Origin: Candidatus Latescibacterota bacterium
Lineage (GTDB): Bacteria > Latescibacterota > MWCZ01
Reading direction: 5' to 3'
Length of the DNA stretch: 32,485 nt
Assembly (NCBI GenBank): GCA_029547385.1
Contig: JAKPPK010000447.1
Coordinates: 1-32,485 of the forward strand
The notes below the pieces were generated by a model. It had not been told where the DNA came from. It did no database searches and worked only from the letters and a program-made list of their open reading frames with translations. Positions within the stretch are counted from its first letter, which is position 1, and the number at the start of each line of letters is the position of its first letter. Shown here one piece after another: positions 1 to 9,453 of this stretch. A program made the translations under genes and the position numbers.

Positions 1-1706
1 TCCAGCTCCGTGCCGCGTTGAGGGTCGTTTTCGTTGTCCCAGTAGCGCCACGAGAACACGGGTCTCGGATTTGTCAATCGGGCTCCACGTCGTTGGCCAT
101 CTACCCTGAGGTTCTGTATTGCCGGTGGTTTGCTCACGAACACTACCCGCGCAGTGAGCGGAGGGGTTGTGCCTGTCTCCACAGTTATCACGTCACCGTT
201 GCGCACCTGTACCACAATGTTTGGGTCGCCTTCTGCGAGGGAAGCGATCACGTAACCCTTGTATATGCCGCTGGAAGCACTCGATTCGGTCAGAACGCGT
301 TGTGTTCCTGCTGCGCCACCCGAAGAGCTGCGGAACACGATGATTGCTTCATCTTCGAGGTAAGGGCTTTCGTCAATGGCACGAACCTGGATCCAGACGG
401 TGTCGCCATTGGATACCTCACCTCGCTCAGGGAATCGATTTGTAATTGCGTTATCACGTGCCAGAATCAGCTCTTGCGCCTGTTTTGGGGTGCCCGGCGC
501 GTCAAGCGAGGGTGAGGAAAGCGAATTGGCGATACGTACCGAGCCGGTCTGCCCTTCCGGAACCGGTTCCCCCCTCTCCCTGCGCCTTCCACCATCCAGC
601 ACGGGTGCTTTTCGTTGATCTGTCGTGATGAACCCCCACCAGACCCTCTCCGCCGTAATATTGCCCGAGGATCGGTTGTCTATGCCGGAGAGCCCGTTTC
701 CGCGGATGTTGCACGACGAGACAATCGGTGCCGCTCCTTCGTACGCGATGATCCCGCTGAATTCGTTCTTTGCGATCGTACAGCGCGTGATCATCGGGTT
801 CGATTTCGTCACCGAAACGCCGATACCGTTTTTCGCAATTATGCACCCGTCTATTGCAGGATTCGAGCTGTTCGCACAGATGATCCCTGCGGTAGAGCTT
901 CCAACAACGGTATTGCCGGTAATCAGCGGGCTCGACTCCGAAGAGCAGATGATTCCGGTGCTGGTGTTGTTGAGTATGCGATTCAGGCGAAGAATGGGTC
1001 TCGCGCCCTCTTCGCACGAAATGCCGCTTGAGCAATTCTGGATCAAATTGTTCTCGGCAACTACGCTGCTGTCGACACCGACAAACACGAGCCCGTTAAA
1101 ACTGGCGCTGTCAATCGTGCAGTTGCGGATGACAACAGGGCCGGTCGGACGCCTGAGTATGTACTCAGGGATGGGGTTCGCAGAATCAGCCTCTGCAGGC
1201 CGGTCTGCAATGATACCGCGACGAACTTGAATCCCGATTTCCGCGTTCCTGAAAATGGCATTCTCAACACGGCCGTCGGCCATATTGCCGACGTAAAGGA
1301 TTCCTCCCCAGATCCTCCCGGCCCCGCCTTCCGGAATGGCACTCGCAAATGTGACCGGGGCCGTGTCCTGGCCTGCTACAACGAGTCGACCGAGGCAGTT
1401 GATACTGAGTTTTTCCCTGTCCTTCGGCCCCTGGAACAGAATCGTAGCCCCAGCCTCAATTACGAGCGTATCGCCTGCAGAAACAGTCAAACCGTCGGTG
1501 ACAAGGTAGGTTGCGCGTGGCCAGAATCCAGAAACGTTGCCCGCGACAGACGAATCTGCCCTGACGATCTGGGCTCCAGTGGTATCGGCGTGAGGCCCTG
1601 GTGCGCCGGTTTCCCTCTGTGCGAAAGCCGACTGCGTCCAGCAGAAAAGGACGCAACTCAACAGGAAGCGAAGCGCTCGCTCCGTCCATTTGTCGCTTGC
1701 AGTCAT
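1..1706 (-). CDS. Exported right-handed beta-helix repeat protein (C-terminus cut by window edge)
   Basis: The frame stays open from an ATG at 1706 to the left edge, giving about 568 residues with no stop, so the C-terminus is outside the window. The N-terminus is a signal peptide (charged start, hydrophobic core LLSCVLFCW, likely cut after AFA near residue 29). Residues of about 193-350 form at least seven rungs of 21-24 residues, each with an N-x-I/V core followed by a G-I/V-x-V/C turn, which is the pattern of parallel beta-helix (PbH1/NosD-like) repeats. The rungs end in a VWWG motif often found where such helices stop. Residues of about 525-568 read like the start of an Ig/FnIII-like domain (PVFSW, then DNENDPQ). 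Such proteins bind or cleave carbohydrate or act in surface adhesion; which applies here cannot be told. A sorting domain may lie beyond the edge. A GGG-rich stretch precedes the ATG. Confidence 0.85.
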   Translation of the reverse strand, partial: MTASDKWTERALRFLLSCVLFCWTQSAFAQRETGAPGPHADTTGAQIVRADSSVAGNVSGFWPRATYLVTDGLTVSAGDTLVIEAGATILFQGPKDREKLSINCLGRLVVAGQDTAPVTFASAIPEGGAGRIWGGILYVGNMADGRVENAIFRNAEIGIQVRRGIIADRPAEADSANPIPEYILRRPTGPVVIRNCTIDSASFNGLVFVGVDSSVVAENNLIQNCSSGISCEEGARPILRLNRILNNTSTGIICSSESSPLITGNTVVGSSTAGIICANSSNPAIDGCIIAKNGIGVSVTKSNPMITRCTIAKNEFSGIIAYEGAAPIVSSCNIRGNGLSGIDNRSSGNITAERVWWGFITTDQRKAPVLDGGRRRERGEPVPEGQTGSVRIANSLSSPSLDAPGTPKQAQELILARDNAITNRFPERGEVSNGDTVWIQVRAIDESPYLEDEAIIVFRSSSGGAAGTQRVLTESSASSGIYKGYVIASLAEGDPNIVVQVRNGDVITVETGTTPPLTARVVFVSKPPAIQNLRVDGQRRGARLTNPRPVFSWRYWDNENDPQRGTEL

Positions 1707-1752
1707 CCCTGAGTACCCCCTGCCAGAACGTGCGCCGGATTCCGCACCCATT

Positions 1753-1770
1753 CCCTTCCCGCGGGAAGGG
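1753..1770. other. Perfect 18-bp GC-rich palindrome in the leader of the beta-helix gene
   Basis: CCCTTCCCGCGGGAAGGG is a perfect inverted repeat without a spacer, lying about 50 bases upstream of the start codon at 1706. With no T-tract on the minus strand it is not a convincing terminator of that gene. It could be a dyad operator or a leader RNA structure. Confidence 0.4.
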
Positions 1771-1828
1771 GTCCGTCATTTTGAGTTCGGGACAAAATAC
1801 AACAGTAGTAAGTTCGTGCGCGCGAGAG

Positions 1829-1859
1829 CTAAGGTCAAGGAAGTTCAATAGAAGTACAA
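1829..1859 (-). promoter_or_regulatory. Putative promoter of the beta-helix gene (TTG-N20-GACCTTAG)
   Basis: Read on the minus strand, TTG (1859-1857) is followed after 20 bases by GACCTTAG (1836-1829). This is one base away from the TACCTTAG seen at 19292-19299 and near the TACCTTAA at 7101-7108, both with the same 20-base spacing. It would give a leader of roughly 115 bases for the gene starting at 1706. The first base of the -7 box deviates, so this is the weaker member of the set. Confidence 0.35.
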
Positions 1860-1987
1860 GGCAGAAAATGACAAAGATCATATCTGGTGCGGACGCGCGC
1901 ACGTTACAAGTTACGAAATTCGGGGTTCTTTTCCCGTCCGCCGGGGATTACGCCCGACCCCCAAGAGGATGGCAGGCGTTCGGAATG

Positions 1988-3445
1988 TCACTGCTCGATG
2001 CAATTCCGAAGAACGCGCACAACGTCATCTTGCGCTTGGCGCATTGTCTGTGCGGATGGAGAGGTGCCATTCATCATGATCGCGCACGCGAATCTCGCGC
2101 CGGAACGGCTTTCGACAACGCCGGAAAGCGAGCTGACGCCACTCAATGTGCCGGTTTTGCCGCGAAGGTACGCCCGCGTCTCGTCTTCCGTCATCCGATG
2201 TGAAAGCGTGCCGTCCACTCCAGCGGTAGAAAGTGCGGAAAGAAACTCGGGAGCCAGACTGAAGGAACTGCTGGCGGAAGTGATTACTTGAACCAGCATC
2301 CGCGGTGATACTTCGTTGAGCCTGCTGAGGCCGGAGCCGTCCGCCAGTCGGTACGCGTTCGAATCAAGACCGGCGATATCCCGCAACTCGCGCCTCACGG
2401 CGGAAAGACCATCTTCCCAGGTTCCACGCCCGCTCGTGGCAACACCCATTTGTTTGACAAGCGTTTCGCCAAGGAGGTTATCACTCCTCTTCAAGTATCG
2501 GCGAAGAATCACATCCAACGGATCCGAGTACACACGCGCAAGCACCGGCAGATTCCTTGGCGAGGTGCCGATCGACATGCCTCGCTCCACGGTGATTCCG
2601 GCATCCTGAAGTGCACCCATGAACACCGAACCGGCGTATCGGACGGGATCCGGAACCGTCCGCCAGACAGTTATCGGCTCCGCGCGTCCGCCCATCGTGC
2701 CCTTGACGACGATCCCGGAATTGGACCGTTCCACACGGATCCGTGACGACGTGTTGTGTTCGCTTCCTGTTCTGGCTGCGACGGAAACAGGGATTCCCGC
2801 ATCTTTCGGCACGAGCGTCACGTGAACTGGTCGGCCGGGGGCCGACCCCGGGCGCACCGTAACCTGAACGACGTTCCCATTGAGCAGGAAGGCACTGATC
2901 GGGGGACAATAAGGGTAAGGGCGGTCCTCCCACGACCATCCCAACGCATAATTCACGGAGTCAAAATGGGAAGCGTCAACGACAACAGCACCTCGTATCC
3001 GCCGTACTCCGGAGGCGCGCAATGTCTCCGCGAATCCGGTGAGATCACCAGTTACGAGGTCCGGATTTCCGCCGCCGTACAGGTAAATGTTGCCCGTAAG
3101 CACGCTGTCGCCCGAAATCGGAACCCGATCTGCCGTAAGTGTGGTGGCGAATGTCTTCGCTGGGCCAAGAGTGTGCAGCGCAGCCGCCCCGATGAGAACT
3201 TTGGCGTTTGACGCAGGCACGAAGAGCCGATCGGCGTTTTTCTCGTACACCCACTCACGTCGATCAAATGACCAGACGGCGATTCCTACCTGTGCGGGAG
3301 CAAGAGCCCGCCGTTGGACGATGGAGTCCAGTGACGCCGCAATGCAACGCCATGGCGTTTCGGTAGCGAAGGCGTCCACGATGCAGGTCGCGAACAATCC
3401 AATACTTATGCAACCTGCAAGGAAGAACTTTGATCCTTTTCGCAT
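1988..3445 (-). CDS. dacB: D-alanyl-D-alanine carboxypeptidase/endopeptidase, PBP4 type (peptidase family S13)
   Basis: A periplasmic penicillin-binding protein that trims or cleaves peptidoglycan cross-links. All three active-site motifs of the serine acyltransferase family are present: SxxK as S79-N-A-K82 (nucleophile Ser79), SDN at 321-323 and KTG at 430-432. The long insertion between SxxK and SDN (about residues 100-300) is typical of family S13, and the 485-residue length matches PBP4. I start at the ATG at 3445 because it opens directly into a signal peptide (MRKGSK, then a hydrophobic core ending at DAFA) and a GAGGG lies 11 bases upstream; a TTG at 3463 in the same frame is less likely. 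The gene follows a 134-base divergent intergenic stretch shared with the gene at 3580. It stands alone, without other cell-wall genes nearby. Assignment to the family is secure; the endopeptidase versus carboxypeptidase balance is not visible from sequence. Confidence 0.93.
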   Translation of the reverse strand: MRKGSKFFLAGCISIGLFATCIVDAFATETPWRCIAASLDSIVQRRALAPAQVGIAVWSFDRREWVYEKNADRLFVPASNAKVLIGAAALHTLGPAKTFATTLTADRVPISGDSVLTGNIYLYGGGNPDLVTGDLTGFAETLRASGVRRIRGAVVVDASHFDSVNYALGWSWEDRPYPYCPPISAFLLNGNVVQVTVRPGSAPGRPVHVTLVPKDAGIPVSVAARTGSEHNTSSRIRVERSNSGIVVKGTMGGRAEPITVWRTVPDPVRYAGSVFMGALQDAGITVERGMSIGTSPRNLPVLARVYSDPLDVILRRYLKRSDNLLGETLVKQMGVATSGRGTWEDGLSAVRRELRDIAGLDSNAYRLADGSGLSRLNEVSPRMLVQVITSASSSFSLAPEFLSALSTAGVDGTLSHRMTEDETRAYLRGKTGTLSGVSSLSGVVESRSGARFACAIMMNGTSPSAQTMRQAQDDVVRVLRNCIEQ

Positions 3446-3579
3446 GTTATCTGAAGCCCTCAAATCCGTGTTCTCAGGAAACCTGAAGTCGTCTACGAGG
3501 GTATAATCCCGAGGACGTGTGGGGCAACCCCGTATCGCACTCCTTGGGGTTTTCGCTGATTTGGCACGTTATTCATACC

Positions 3580-4368
3580 ATGCGTTCCACGAGACTGTGC
3601 ATACGCGCTCTTCTCTTCCTGCCCCGTGTTCGGCCGAGGAAGAACGCCGCAACATATTCGAAACGGCGCCTGTACGCACTCGCACCGTCGGTTGCGACGC
3701 TGGCATTTGTCATCCAGTGCGTCGATGGGTGCGAGAATCGCCCGTTTGCGTCGCGGAGTCCTCTCCCGCTGTACGGGGATTTCCGTGCGTACAGTCTTGT
3801 TGACGAACGGCGGACTGCCAGCTCACCGTTGGATACCATAAGCGTGTACTTGTTTGGCGACGGAGTGTCCGACAATGCTGCAGTAACCGTGAACGGAACA
3901 AGAGTTCCCCGGGTGTTGACCGCGGGGAATCAGGCCCTCTTCGGAAATTCGATTCCACTGCAACCAGCGGAAATCCTTCAGGTGGATGTATCGACGACAT
4001 GGCGCAGCGTTCGAAATGTGATAGGGTTGCCCGCGTCTCGTCCCGTCATGGTTTCTCCGGCAGCGGGAAGCTATCTGAATCGTGATGAACCCATTGTGGT
4101 GCGTTGGTCTGGGATCACCGGGGGAGGCGTCGGTCTGCAACTGCACAGGCTTTCCGCAAATGGCGCGCTCGGTGACACACTCTGGACCACTACAGCCGCC
4201 GCAGAGGACGATTCCGTTGTTGTACCGCGGAACGTGTTGAGTGCGGTCAACGACACGACCTTGCTTCTCAGCCTTTGGCACGAGTCTGTCGCGCAGGGAG
4301 AGGGCTTCACCGGTGTCTTCTATATGTCGGCGGGATTCGGGATTCGGCGGCTGGTGCGCTTCAACTGA
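3580..4368 (+). CDS. Exported protein of unknown function, possible lipoprotein with beta-sandwich domains
   Basis: I do not recognise a family. The N-terminus is long and basic (RVRPRKNAATYSKRR) before a hydrophobic stretch LAFVIQ and a Cys at residue 51 in the context VDGC, which could serve as a lipobox although Asp at -2 is unusual. The rest is rich in beta-type sequence: residues of about 65-150 contain a VTVNGTRV segment, and about 155-262 contain a motif (PVMVSPAAGSYL, then PIVVRWSG) like those of Ig-like domains. The start is uncertain: the ATG at 3580 has no clear ribosome-binding site, and a GTG at 3517 is also open. The gene lies 60 bases before the GWxTD gene on the same strand, so the two may be co-transcribed, possibly as partners in the cell envelope. 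Confidence 0.65.
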   Translation: MRSTRLCIRALLFLPRVRPRKNAATYSKRRLYALAPSVATLAFVIQCVDGCENRPFASRSPLPLYGDFRAYSLVDERRTASSPLDTISVYLFGDGVSDNAAVTVNGTRVPRVLTAGNQALFGNSIPLQPAEILQVDVSTTWRSVRNVIGLPASRPVMVSPAAGSYLNRDEPIVVRWSGITGGGVGLQLHRLSANGALGDTLWTTTAAAEDDSVVVPRNVLSAVNDTTLLLSLWHESVAQGEGFTGVFYMSAGFGIRRLVRFN

Positions 4369-4428
4369 GTGTGTCTGGGTGTTCTCGAAACTGGTGGGTG
4401 TGAAACGTCGATCCGGGAGATTTTCTGG

Positions 4429-6873
4429 ATGAGAACGAAAGTTACCGCGTTGATCTTGCTCACGATCATCCTGGTGTGTTCTTCGCACGTCCGGGGCCAG
4501 GACGACGAAGCGACCTCCCTCGTAAATCACGCTGCCGTCCAGTTGGCGAACGGAGACTCTGACAGTGCGGAGGTCCTGTACCGAACCGCACTCCGCATCA
4601 ATCCCCGTTTCGCGCTTGCGGCGGTTGGGCTTGGCCGTATCCTGGTTTCCAAAGATAGCATCGATGCAGCGAAACGCTTGTTTGAACAGGCGGAAAGCTG
4701 GGACCGCAACAAGGGTTACAAGCAGTTTGGCGAAGGCCTGATTCTCAAAAAACGCGGGCAGAGAGACCGGGCGAAGACGCGCTTCCAGGAAGCGTTTCGC
4801 AAAAACAACCGGTTTGCTGATGCCTTGCTTGAGGTCGCGCGCATCCAGGCATCAGGTTTCGTCGACAGGTTTGCGGCGAAGCGAACATACAGGCGCGTGC
4901 TGGAAGTGGCCCCCAATCATCCTTCCGCTGCCTACGAACTGGGGCGCCTTCAGGAGGATTCGGGGGAACTGGACGAGGCGATCATCAGCTATGAAGCCCA
5001 GTTACGTGCGAATCCCCAGCACGGGGAAACCATGATCCGGCTGGGGTACACGCTTCTGGACAAACAGCATTACTGGCATGCACGACAGCGTCTTTACGAC
5101 GCGTTGCTCAACACGTCCGGCAAAGAGGGGGAACTCAGTCTGGCGCTTGCTGCAACTTACATGGGCGACAGGCAATTTGCCCGGGCACACGAGGCGTACA
5201 TGCAGGCTCTTCAGCTTCTTCCGGAAGACGAACGCGCTCTTTACGAGGATATCAGCCTTATCACGAGCCCTCAGGAAGCTGCGTATGTGCAACGCGTTTC
5301 CGGCGAACAGAAGGCCATTTTCCTTCAGAAGTTCTGGCTCAGACGCGATCCGACGCCGGCAACCGCGGTGAACGAACGAATGCTGGAGCATTTCCGTCGC
5401 GTGTGGTATGCAAAACGTCATTTCTCGCGGGGAAGGCAGCCGTGGGACGACAGGGGACAGGTGTACATCCGTTACGGAGAACCCGACCAGCGGGCTTCAT
5501 CAAGTAACCCCAACTTCAGCACGAATCATAACGTAGATATGGTTCGCGAGCGATACATGAACGCGATCTACGGGACGAACCCTCCGGAAAGTCTTCAACG
5601 GGGTGTTCTGCCGGTGTTTCCTCTCGTGGACCCCGTTCAGATGCTGCAATCGGGTTTCGAGTCGGGCCAACCGACGCAGTCTACGTCAACAACCGGTCAG
5701 CAGTACGGAGATGTGGGCGAAACCGGCGACACAGGCAGCGATGAAGCGGCTGCATCCGCTGTGACGTCAACGCAACAGGCGAGGGAGCAGGTGCCCACGT
5801 TCAGCGCCATGGCGCAGGCACAGCTCATCAGGTGGGAGGAATGGACGTACACCGGAGTTCTGAATGGGCTCAATCTCACGTTCGTGGACCGAATCGGCCG
5901 CGGGGATTTCCGGTTTGCCACGCCTCCGCCGACAACTGACATGAATAAGGCCACTGTGATGCAGCAATACGCACCGCAGGAGCAGTTGACCATCGCCGCG
6001 ATGGAGGTTCCGGAACAATTCGAGTATGACGCGCAGCAGGCTCCTTTCAATTTCTACTACTACGTCGCGCAGTTTCGGGAGCCCACAACAAGCAAAACCG
6101 AGGTTGACATTTATTACGGGCTCCCTATGGCGGATCTGCAATTCCGTGCCCAGGACGACGGAACCTTCAAAGCGACCGTACAGAACGGGTTTGCCGTTTT
6201 CGACACGTTGTGGAATGTGCAGGGCCGTTTTCTTGACCGAACGGACCTGATCTCGCCGACCCGCCCCAGCCAGGACAGAGGTAGCATCCACGTGGACACC
6301 CGATCAATGGTGCTCGACGGCGGGCAGCGCGTGCTCCTTTCCGTGCAGGCGGAGGACGTCGGCTCGGGACGACTGCAGGCGTACCGGGAAAACGTGCCGA
6401 TCGCGAAATTCGACAGCTCAACTCTGGCTATGAGTGACATCGTGGTGGCAGGTTCCATCCGCCCCGCTGATAGCACCAGCGCGCGAAAGTTCGTCCGAAA
6501 CGGGCTGCACATTCTCCCGATGGCTTCTCGCTCGTTCAGACGAGGGCAACCTATCCACGTGTATTTTGAAATCTACAATCTCACACGTGGCACGGACTAC
6601 GGCGACACAGAATACGAAGTGGAGCACGCATTCCGCACCGGTGCTGGCGAAGGTGGCAGCATCCTTGGCAGCATCGGCAGAATACTCGGTGGCAGCTCCC
6701 GCCGGGTGGGTGTGGCACGCGTCATGGAGGGGATTCGCGGATCCGAGTACCAACATTTCCAACTGTCTACCTCCGGTATACCGAAAGGCGAATACACCCT
6801 GATAATCACCGTAAGAGATTTGAAGAGCAATCAGCGCGTGACGAAAGAACGGCTGGTGATGATTGGGGATTGA
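4429..6873 (+). CDS. Exported TPR and GWxTD-domain protein
   Basis: Predicted 814-residue exported protein. A signal peptide covers residues 1-23 (MRTKVTALILLTIILVC, cut near VRG-Q). Residues of about 28-270 are TPR repeats (for example ALRINPRFALAAVGLGRIL). Next comes the segment that defines the GWxTD family: FWLRRDPTPAT, then QPWDDRG at 337-343 followed by VYIRYGEPD. The motif is degenerate, with P for G at the first position and D for T. A Ser/Thr/Gln-rich linker lies near residues 410-450, and the C-terminus is a predicted beta domain ending in ITVRDLKSNQ. GWxTD proteins are typical of FCB and Acidobacteria-type genomes and have no settled function. The ATG at 4429 is chosen because it opens the signal peptide and follows a GGGAGA; the frame is open 20 codons further up. 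It lies 60 bases after the gene at 3580. Confidence 0.85.
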   Translation: MRTKVTALILLTIILVCSSHVRGQDDEATSLVNHAAVQLANGDSDSAEVLYRTALRINPRFALAAVGLGRILVSKDSIDAAKRLFEQAESWDRNKGYKQFGEGLILKKRGQRDRAKTRFQEAFRKNNRFADALLEVARIQASGFVDRFAAKRTYRRVLEVAPNHPSAAYELGRLQEDSGELDEAIISYEAQLRANPQHGETMIRLGYTLLDKQHYWHARQRLYDALLNTSGKEGELSLALAATYMGDRQFARAHEAYMQALQLLPEDERALYEDISLITSPQEAAYVQRVSGEQKAIFLQKFWLRRDPTPATAVNERMLEHFRRVWYAKRHFSRGRQPWDDRGQVYIRYGEPDQRASSSNPNFSTNHNVDMVRERYMNAIYGTNPPESLQRGVLPVFPLVDPVQMLQSGFESGQPTQSTSTTGQQYGDVGETGDTGSDEAAASAVTSTQQAREQVPTFSAMAQAQLIRWEEWTYTGVLNGLNLTFVDRIGRGDFRFATPPPTTDMNKATVMQQYAPQEQLTIAAMEVPEQFEYDAQQAPFNFYYYVAQFREPTTSKTEVDIYYGLPMADLQFRAQDDGTFKATVQNGFAVFDTLWNVQGRFLDRTDLISPTRPSQDRGSIHVDTRSMVLDGGQRVLLSVQAEDVGSGRLQAYRENVPIAKFDSSTLAMSDIVVAGSIRPADSTSARKFVRNGLHILPMASRSFRRGQPIHVYFEIYNLTRGTDYGDTEYEVEHAFRTGAGEGGSILGSIGRILGGSSRRVGVARVMEGIRGSEYQHFQLSTSGIPKGEYTLIITVRDLKSNQRVTKERLVMIGD

Positions 6874-7077
6874 TCAAGACTGCATTCCAGATGAATTCAG
6901 TAGTGCCCCTTGGAAACCTGGCGCGTTCCGTTACACGATCCTGAAACACCAGTTGGCAAAACGTACGGGTAACTCTGGACTTCAGTCATCCACATGACGC
7001 GCTGAATCCCATCAAACGTTAAAGTCGAGGAGAAGGTACCACAGGATCTCAGCGTACTAATCCTTCGCGTCGCCGCC

Positions 7078-7108
7078 TTGACCCATTTCCGCGCTCGCTG
7101 TACCTTAA
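7078..7108 (+). promoter_or_regulatory. Putative promoter of the pfkA glycolytic cluster (TTG-N20-TACCTTAA)
   Basis: Within the 371-base gene-free stretch 6874-7244, TTG at 7078-7080 is followed after 20 bases by TACCTTAA at 7101-7108. This fits the Bacteroidota-type -33/-7 promoter (TTTG, 19-21 bases, TAnnTTTG) and matches a nearly identical element at 19268-19299. It can also be read as TTGACC-N17-TACCTT. The leader to pfkA would be about 130 bases. I see no gene in the rest of 6874-7077. Confidence 0.45.
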
Positions 7109-7135
7109 AACTCTGATCTGAGGCATTTCTACGGC

Positions 7136-7178
7136 GGCGGCAAACCGCCTTTTCACGGTACACGCCGGGTCTTTGCCG
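7136..7178 (+). promoter_or_regulatory. Possible transcription attenuator in the pfkA leader
   Basis: GGCGG (7136-7140), a CAAA loop and CCGCC (7145-7149) followed by TTTT make a small intrinsic-terminator-like hairpin downstream of the putative promoter. A second segment, TTTGCCG at 7172-7178, is exactly complementary to CGGCAAA at 7138-7144 and would open the first hairpin by capturing its left arm and loop. Two mutually exclusive pairings of this kind are what an attenuator needs. The terminator stem is only 5 bp, so it may instead be a terminator for read-through from 6873 or chance. Confidence 0.35.
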
Positions 7179-7244
7179 AGGTTGCACGGTAGAATCCTCA
7201 CACCCGCGCGCCACACCCCACCGAAGGACAGCGGAGAGAAGCAG

Positions 7245-8285
7245 ATGAAGCGAATTGGAATCCTGACCGGCGGAGGAGATGCGCCGGGCCTGAATGCGGT
7301 AATCAGAGCAGTGACGGTGAGTGCAATTGACTCCGGATATGAGGTACTCGGCTTCCTGCGTGGCTGGGCGGGGATGCTCGAAAAGGATTACGAAATCCTT
7401 ACGAAAGAACGTGTGTACGATATCCACCGTCAGGGAGGAACCATCCTCTACTCGTCGCGGACGAACGTGGCCAAGGTGAAAGATGGGTTTGAGATCGTGA
7501 AGCGCAATCTCGCCGATCTCAACGTCTACTGCCTCGTTGCCGCCGGTGGCGAAGATACGCTCGGCGTGGCGAAGAAACTCGCGGACGCCGGTGGAAACGT
7601 CGTGGGAGTTCCCAAGACCATCGACAACGATGTGAACGCGACCGATTACACGTTCGGGTTTGATACGGCAATCAATCGCGTGATGGAAGCGCTCGACCGT
7701 CTTCACACTACAACCGAAGCGCACCAGCGCATTATGGTTGTTGAAATCATGGGCCGCCACGCAGGATGGATGGCTCTTCACGGTGGAATGGCCGGCGGAG
7801 CCCACTACATCGCGATTCCCGAGGTCCCATTCGATACGGACGAGATCGAGAAACTGTGCAGGGAACGGTACGCGGCCGGGAAGAAATACGCCATGGTCGC
7901 AATCGCCGAAGGGGCTGAAGATCCCAAGCTCACCGCCAAGCTTCAGAGGTCCGCGGAAAAGGACTCATTCGGTCACATCCGCCTCGGAAGCGGGCGTGGT
8001 ATCGCCGAAGTAGTTGCGGAAGAACTGCAGGAACGCACCGGGATTGAAACTCGCCACATCCAGCTCGGCCATCTCCAGCGTGGCGGCGATCCCACTGCGT
8101 TCGACCGTGTCCTGGGAACGCGACTCGGTGTCAAAGTCGTAGACATGATTAACGCTGGCGAGTTCGGCAAGATGGCATCATTGCGCGGCGGCGAGATGGT
8201 AGCCGTGCCGCTTGCGGATGCAGTGGGTGAATTGAAAACGGTTCCGACTGACAGGCTCGATGTGGCGAAGAAATTCTTCGGCTGA
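7245..8285 (+). CDS. pfkA: 6-phosphofructokinase, predicted pyrophosphate-dependent
   Basis: Interconverts fructose 6-phosphate and fructose 1,6-bisphosphate, the committing step of glycolysis. The 346-residue product keeps the family landmarks at the E. coli numbering: GGGDAPGLN at 9-17, catalytic Asp127 in TIDND, Arg162, and MGR at 169-171. The donor-site residues are Asp104 (GGEDT) and Lys124 (GVPKTIDND). In the PfkA family Gly at these two sites goes with ATP and Asp/Lys goes with pyrophosphate, so I predict a reversible PPi-PFK of the type found in Amycolatopsis and other long-chain relatives. The ATG at 7245 follows GGAGAG by about 8 bases; an upstream in-frame start at 7173 has no site. 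It is the first gene of the cluster, with gap 66 bases downstream on the same strand. Confidence 0.95.
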   Translation: MKRIGILTGGGDAPGLNAVIRAVTVSAIDSGYEVLGFLRGWAGMLEKDYEILTKERVYDIHRQGGTILYSSRTNVAKVKDGFEIVKRNLADLNVYCLVAAGGEDTLGVAKKLADAGGNVVGVPKTIDNDVNATDYTFGFDTAINRVMEALDRLHTTTEAHQRIMVVEIMGRHAGWMALHGGMAGGAHYIAIPEVPFDTDEIEKLCRERYAAGKKYAMVAIAEGAEDPKLTAKLQRSAEKDSFGHIRLGSGRGIAEVVAEELQERTGIETRHIQLGHLQRGGDPTAFDRVLGTRLGVKVVDMINAGEFGKMASLRGGEMVAVPLADAVGELKTVPTDRLDVAKKFFG

Positions 8286-9350
<1,065 letters not shown>

Positions 9351-9387
9351 GCCCCGCACACGAAATGCGTAACAGAGTGTATCATGT

Positions 9388-9420
9388 GAGGGGCGCACCG
9401 GGGTGCGCCCCTCGTGTTTC
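9388..9420 (+). terminator. Strong hairpin between gap and pgk
   Basis: A perfect 12-bp inverted repeat, GAGGGGCGCACC (9388-9399) and GGTGCGCCCCTC (9402-9413), is followed by GTGTTT. The T-tract is weak, so it may terminate only part of the transcripts and lower pgk expression relative to gap, or it may stabilise the 3' end of the pfkA-gap message. Confidence 0.65.
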
Positions 9421-9453
9421 GGGAAAACCAGCATCCATCGGGGAGACCACTCA

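Noticed and set aside
3502-3507. TATAAT hexamer upstream of the gene at 3580
   Set aside because: It is a perfect -10 hexamer, but no -35 or TTG element lies at the right distance. It may be a chance match, so I did not list it as a promoter.
6897-7805. 302-residue minus-strand frame across the start of pfkA
   Set aside because: It overlaps the strongly supported pfkA in antisense and has no domain or ribosome-binding site that I can see.
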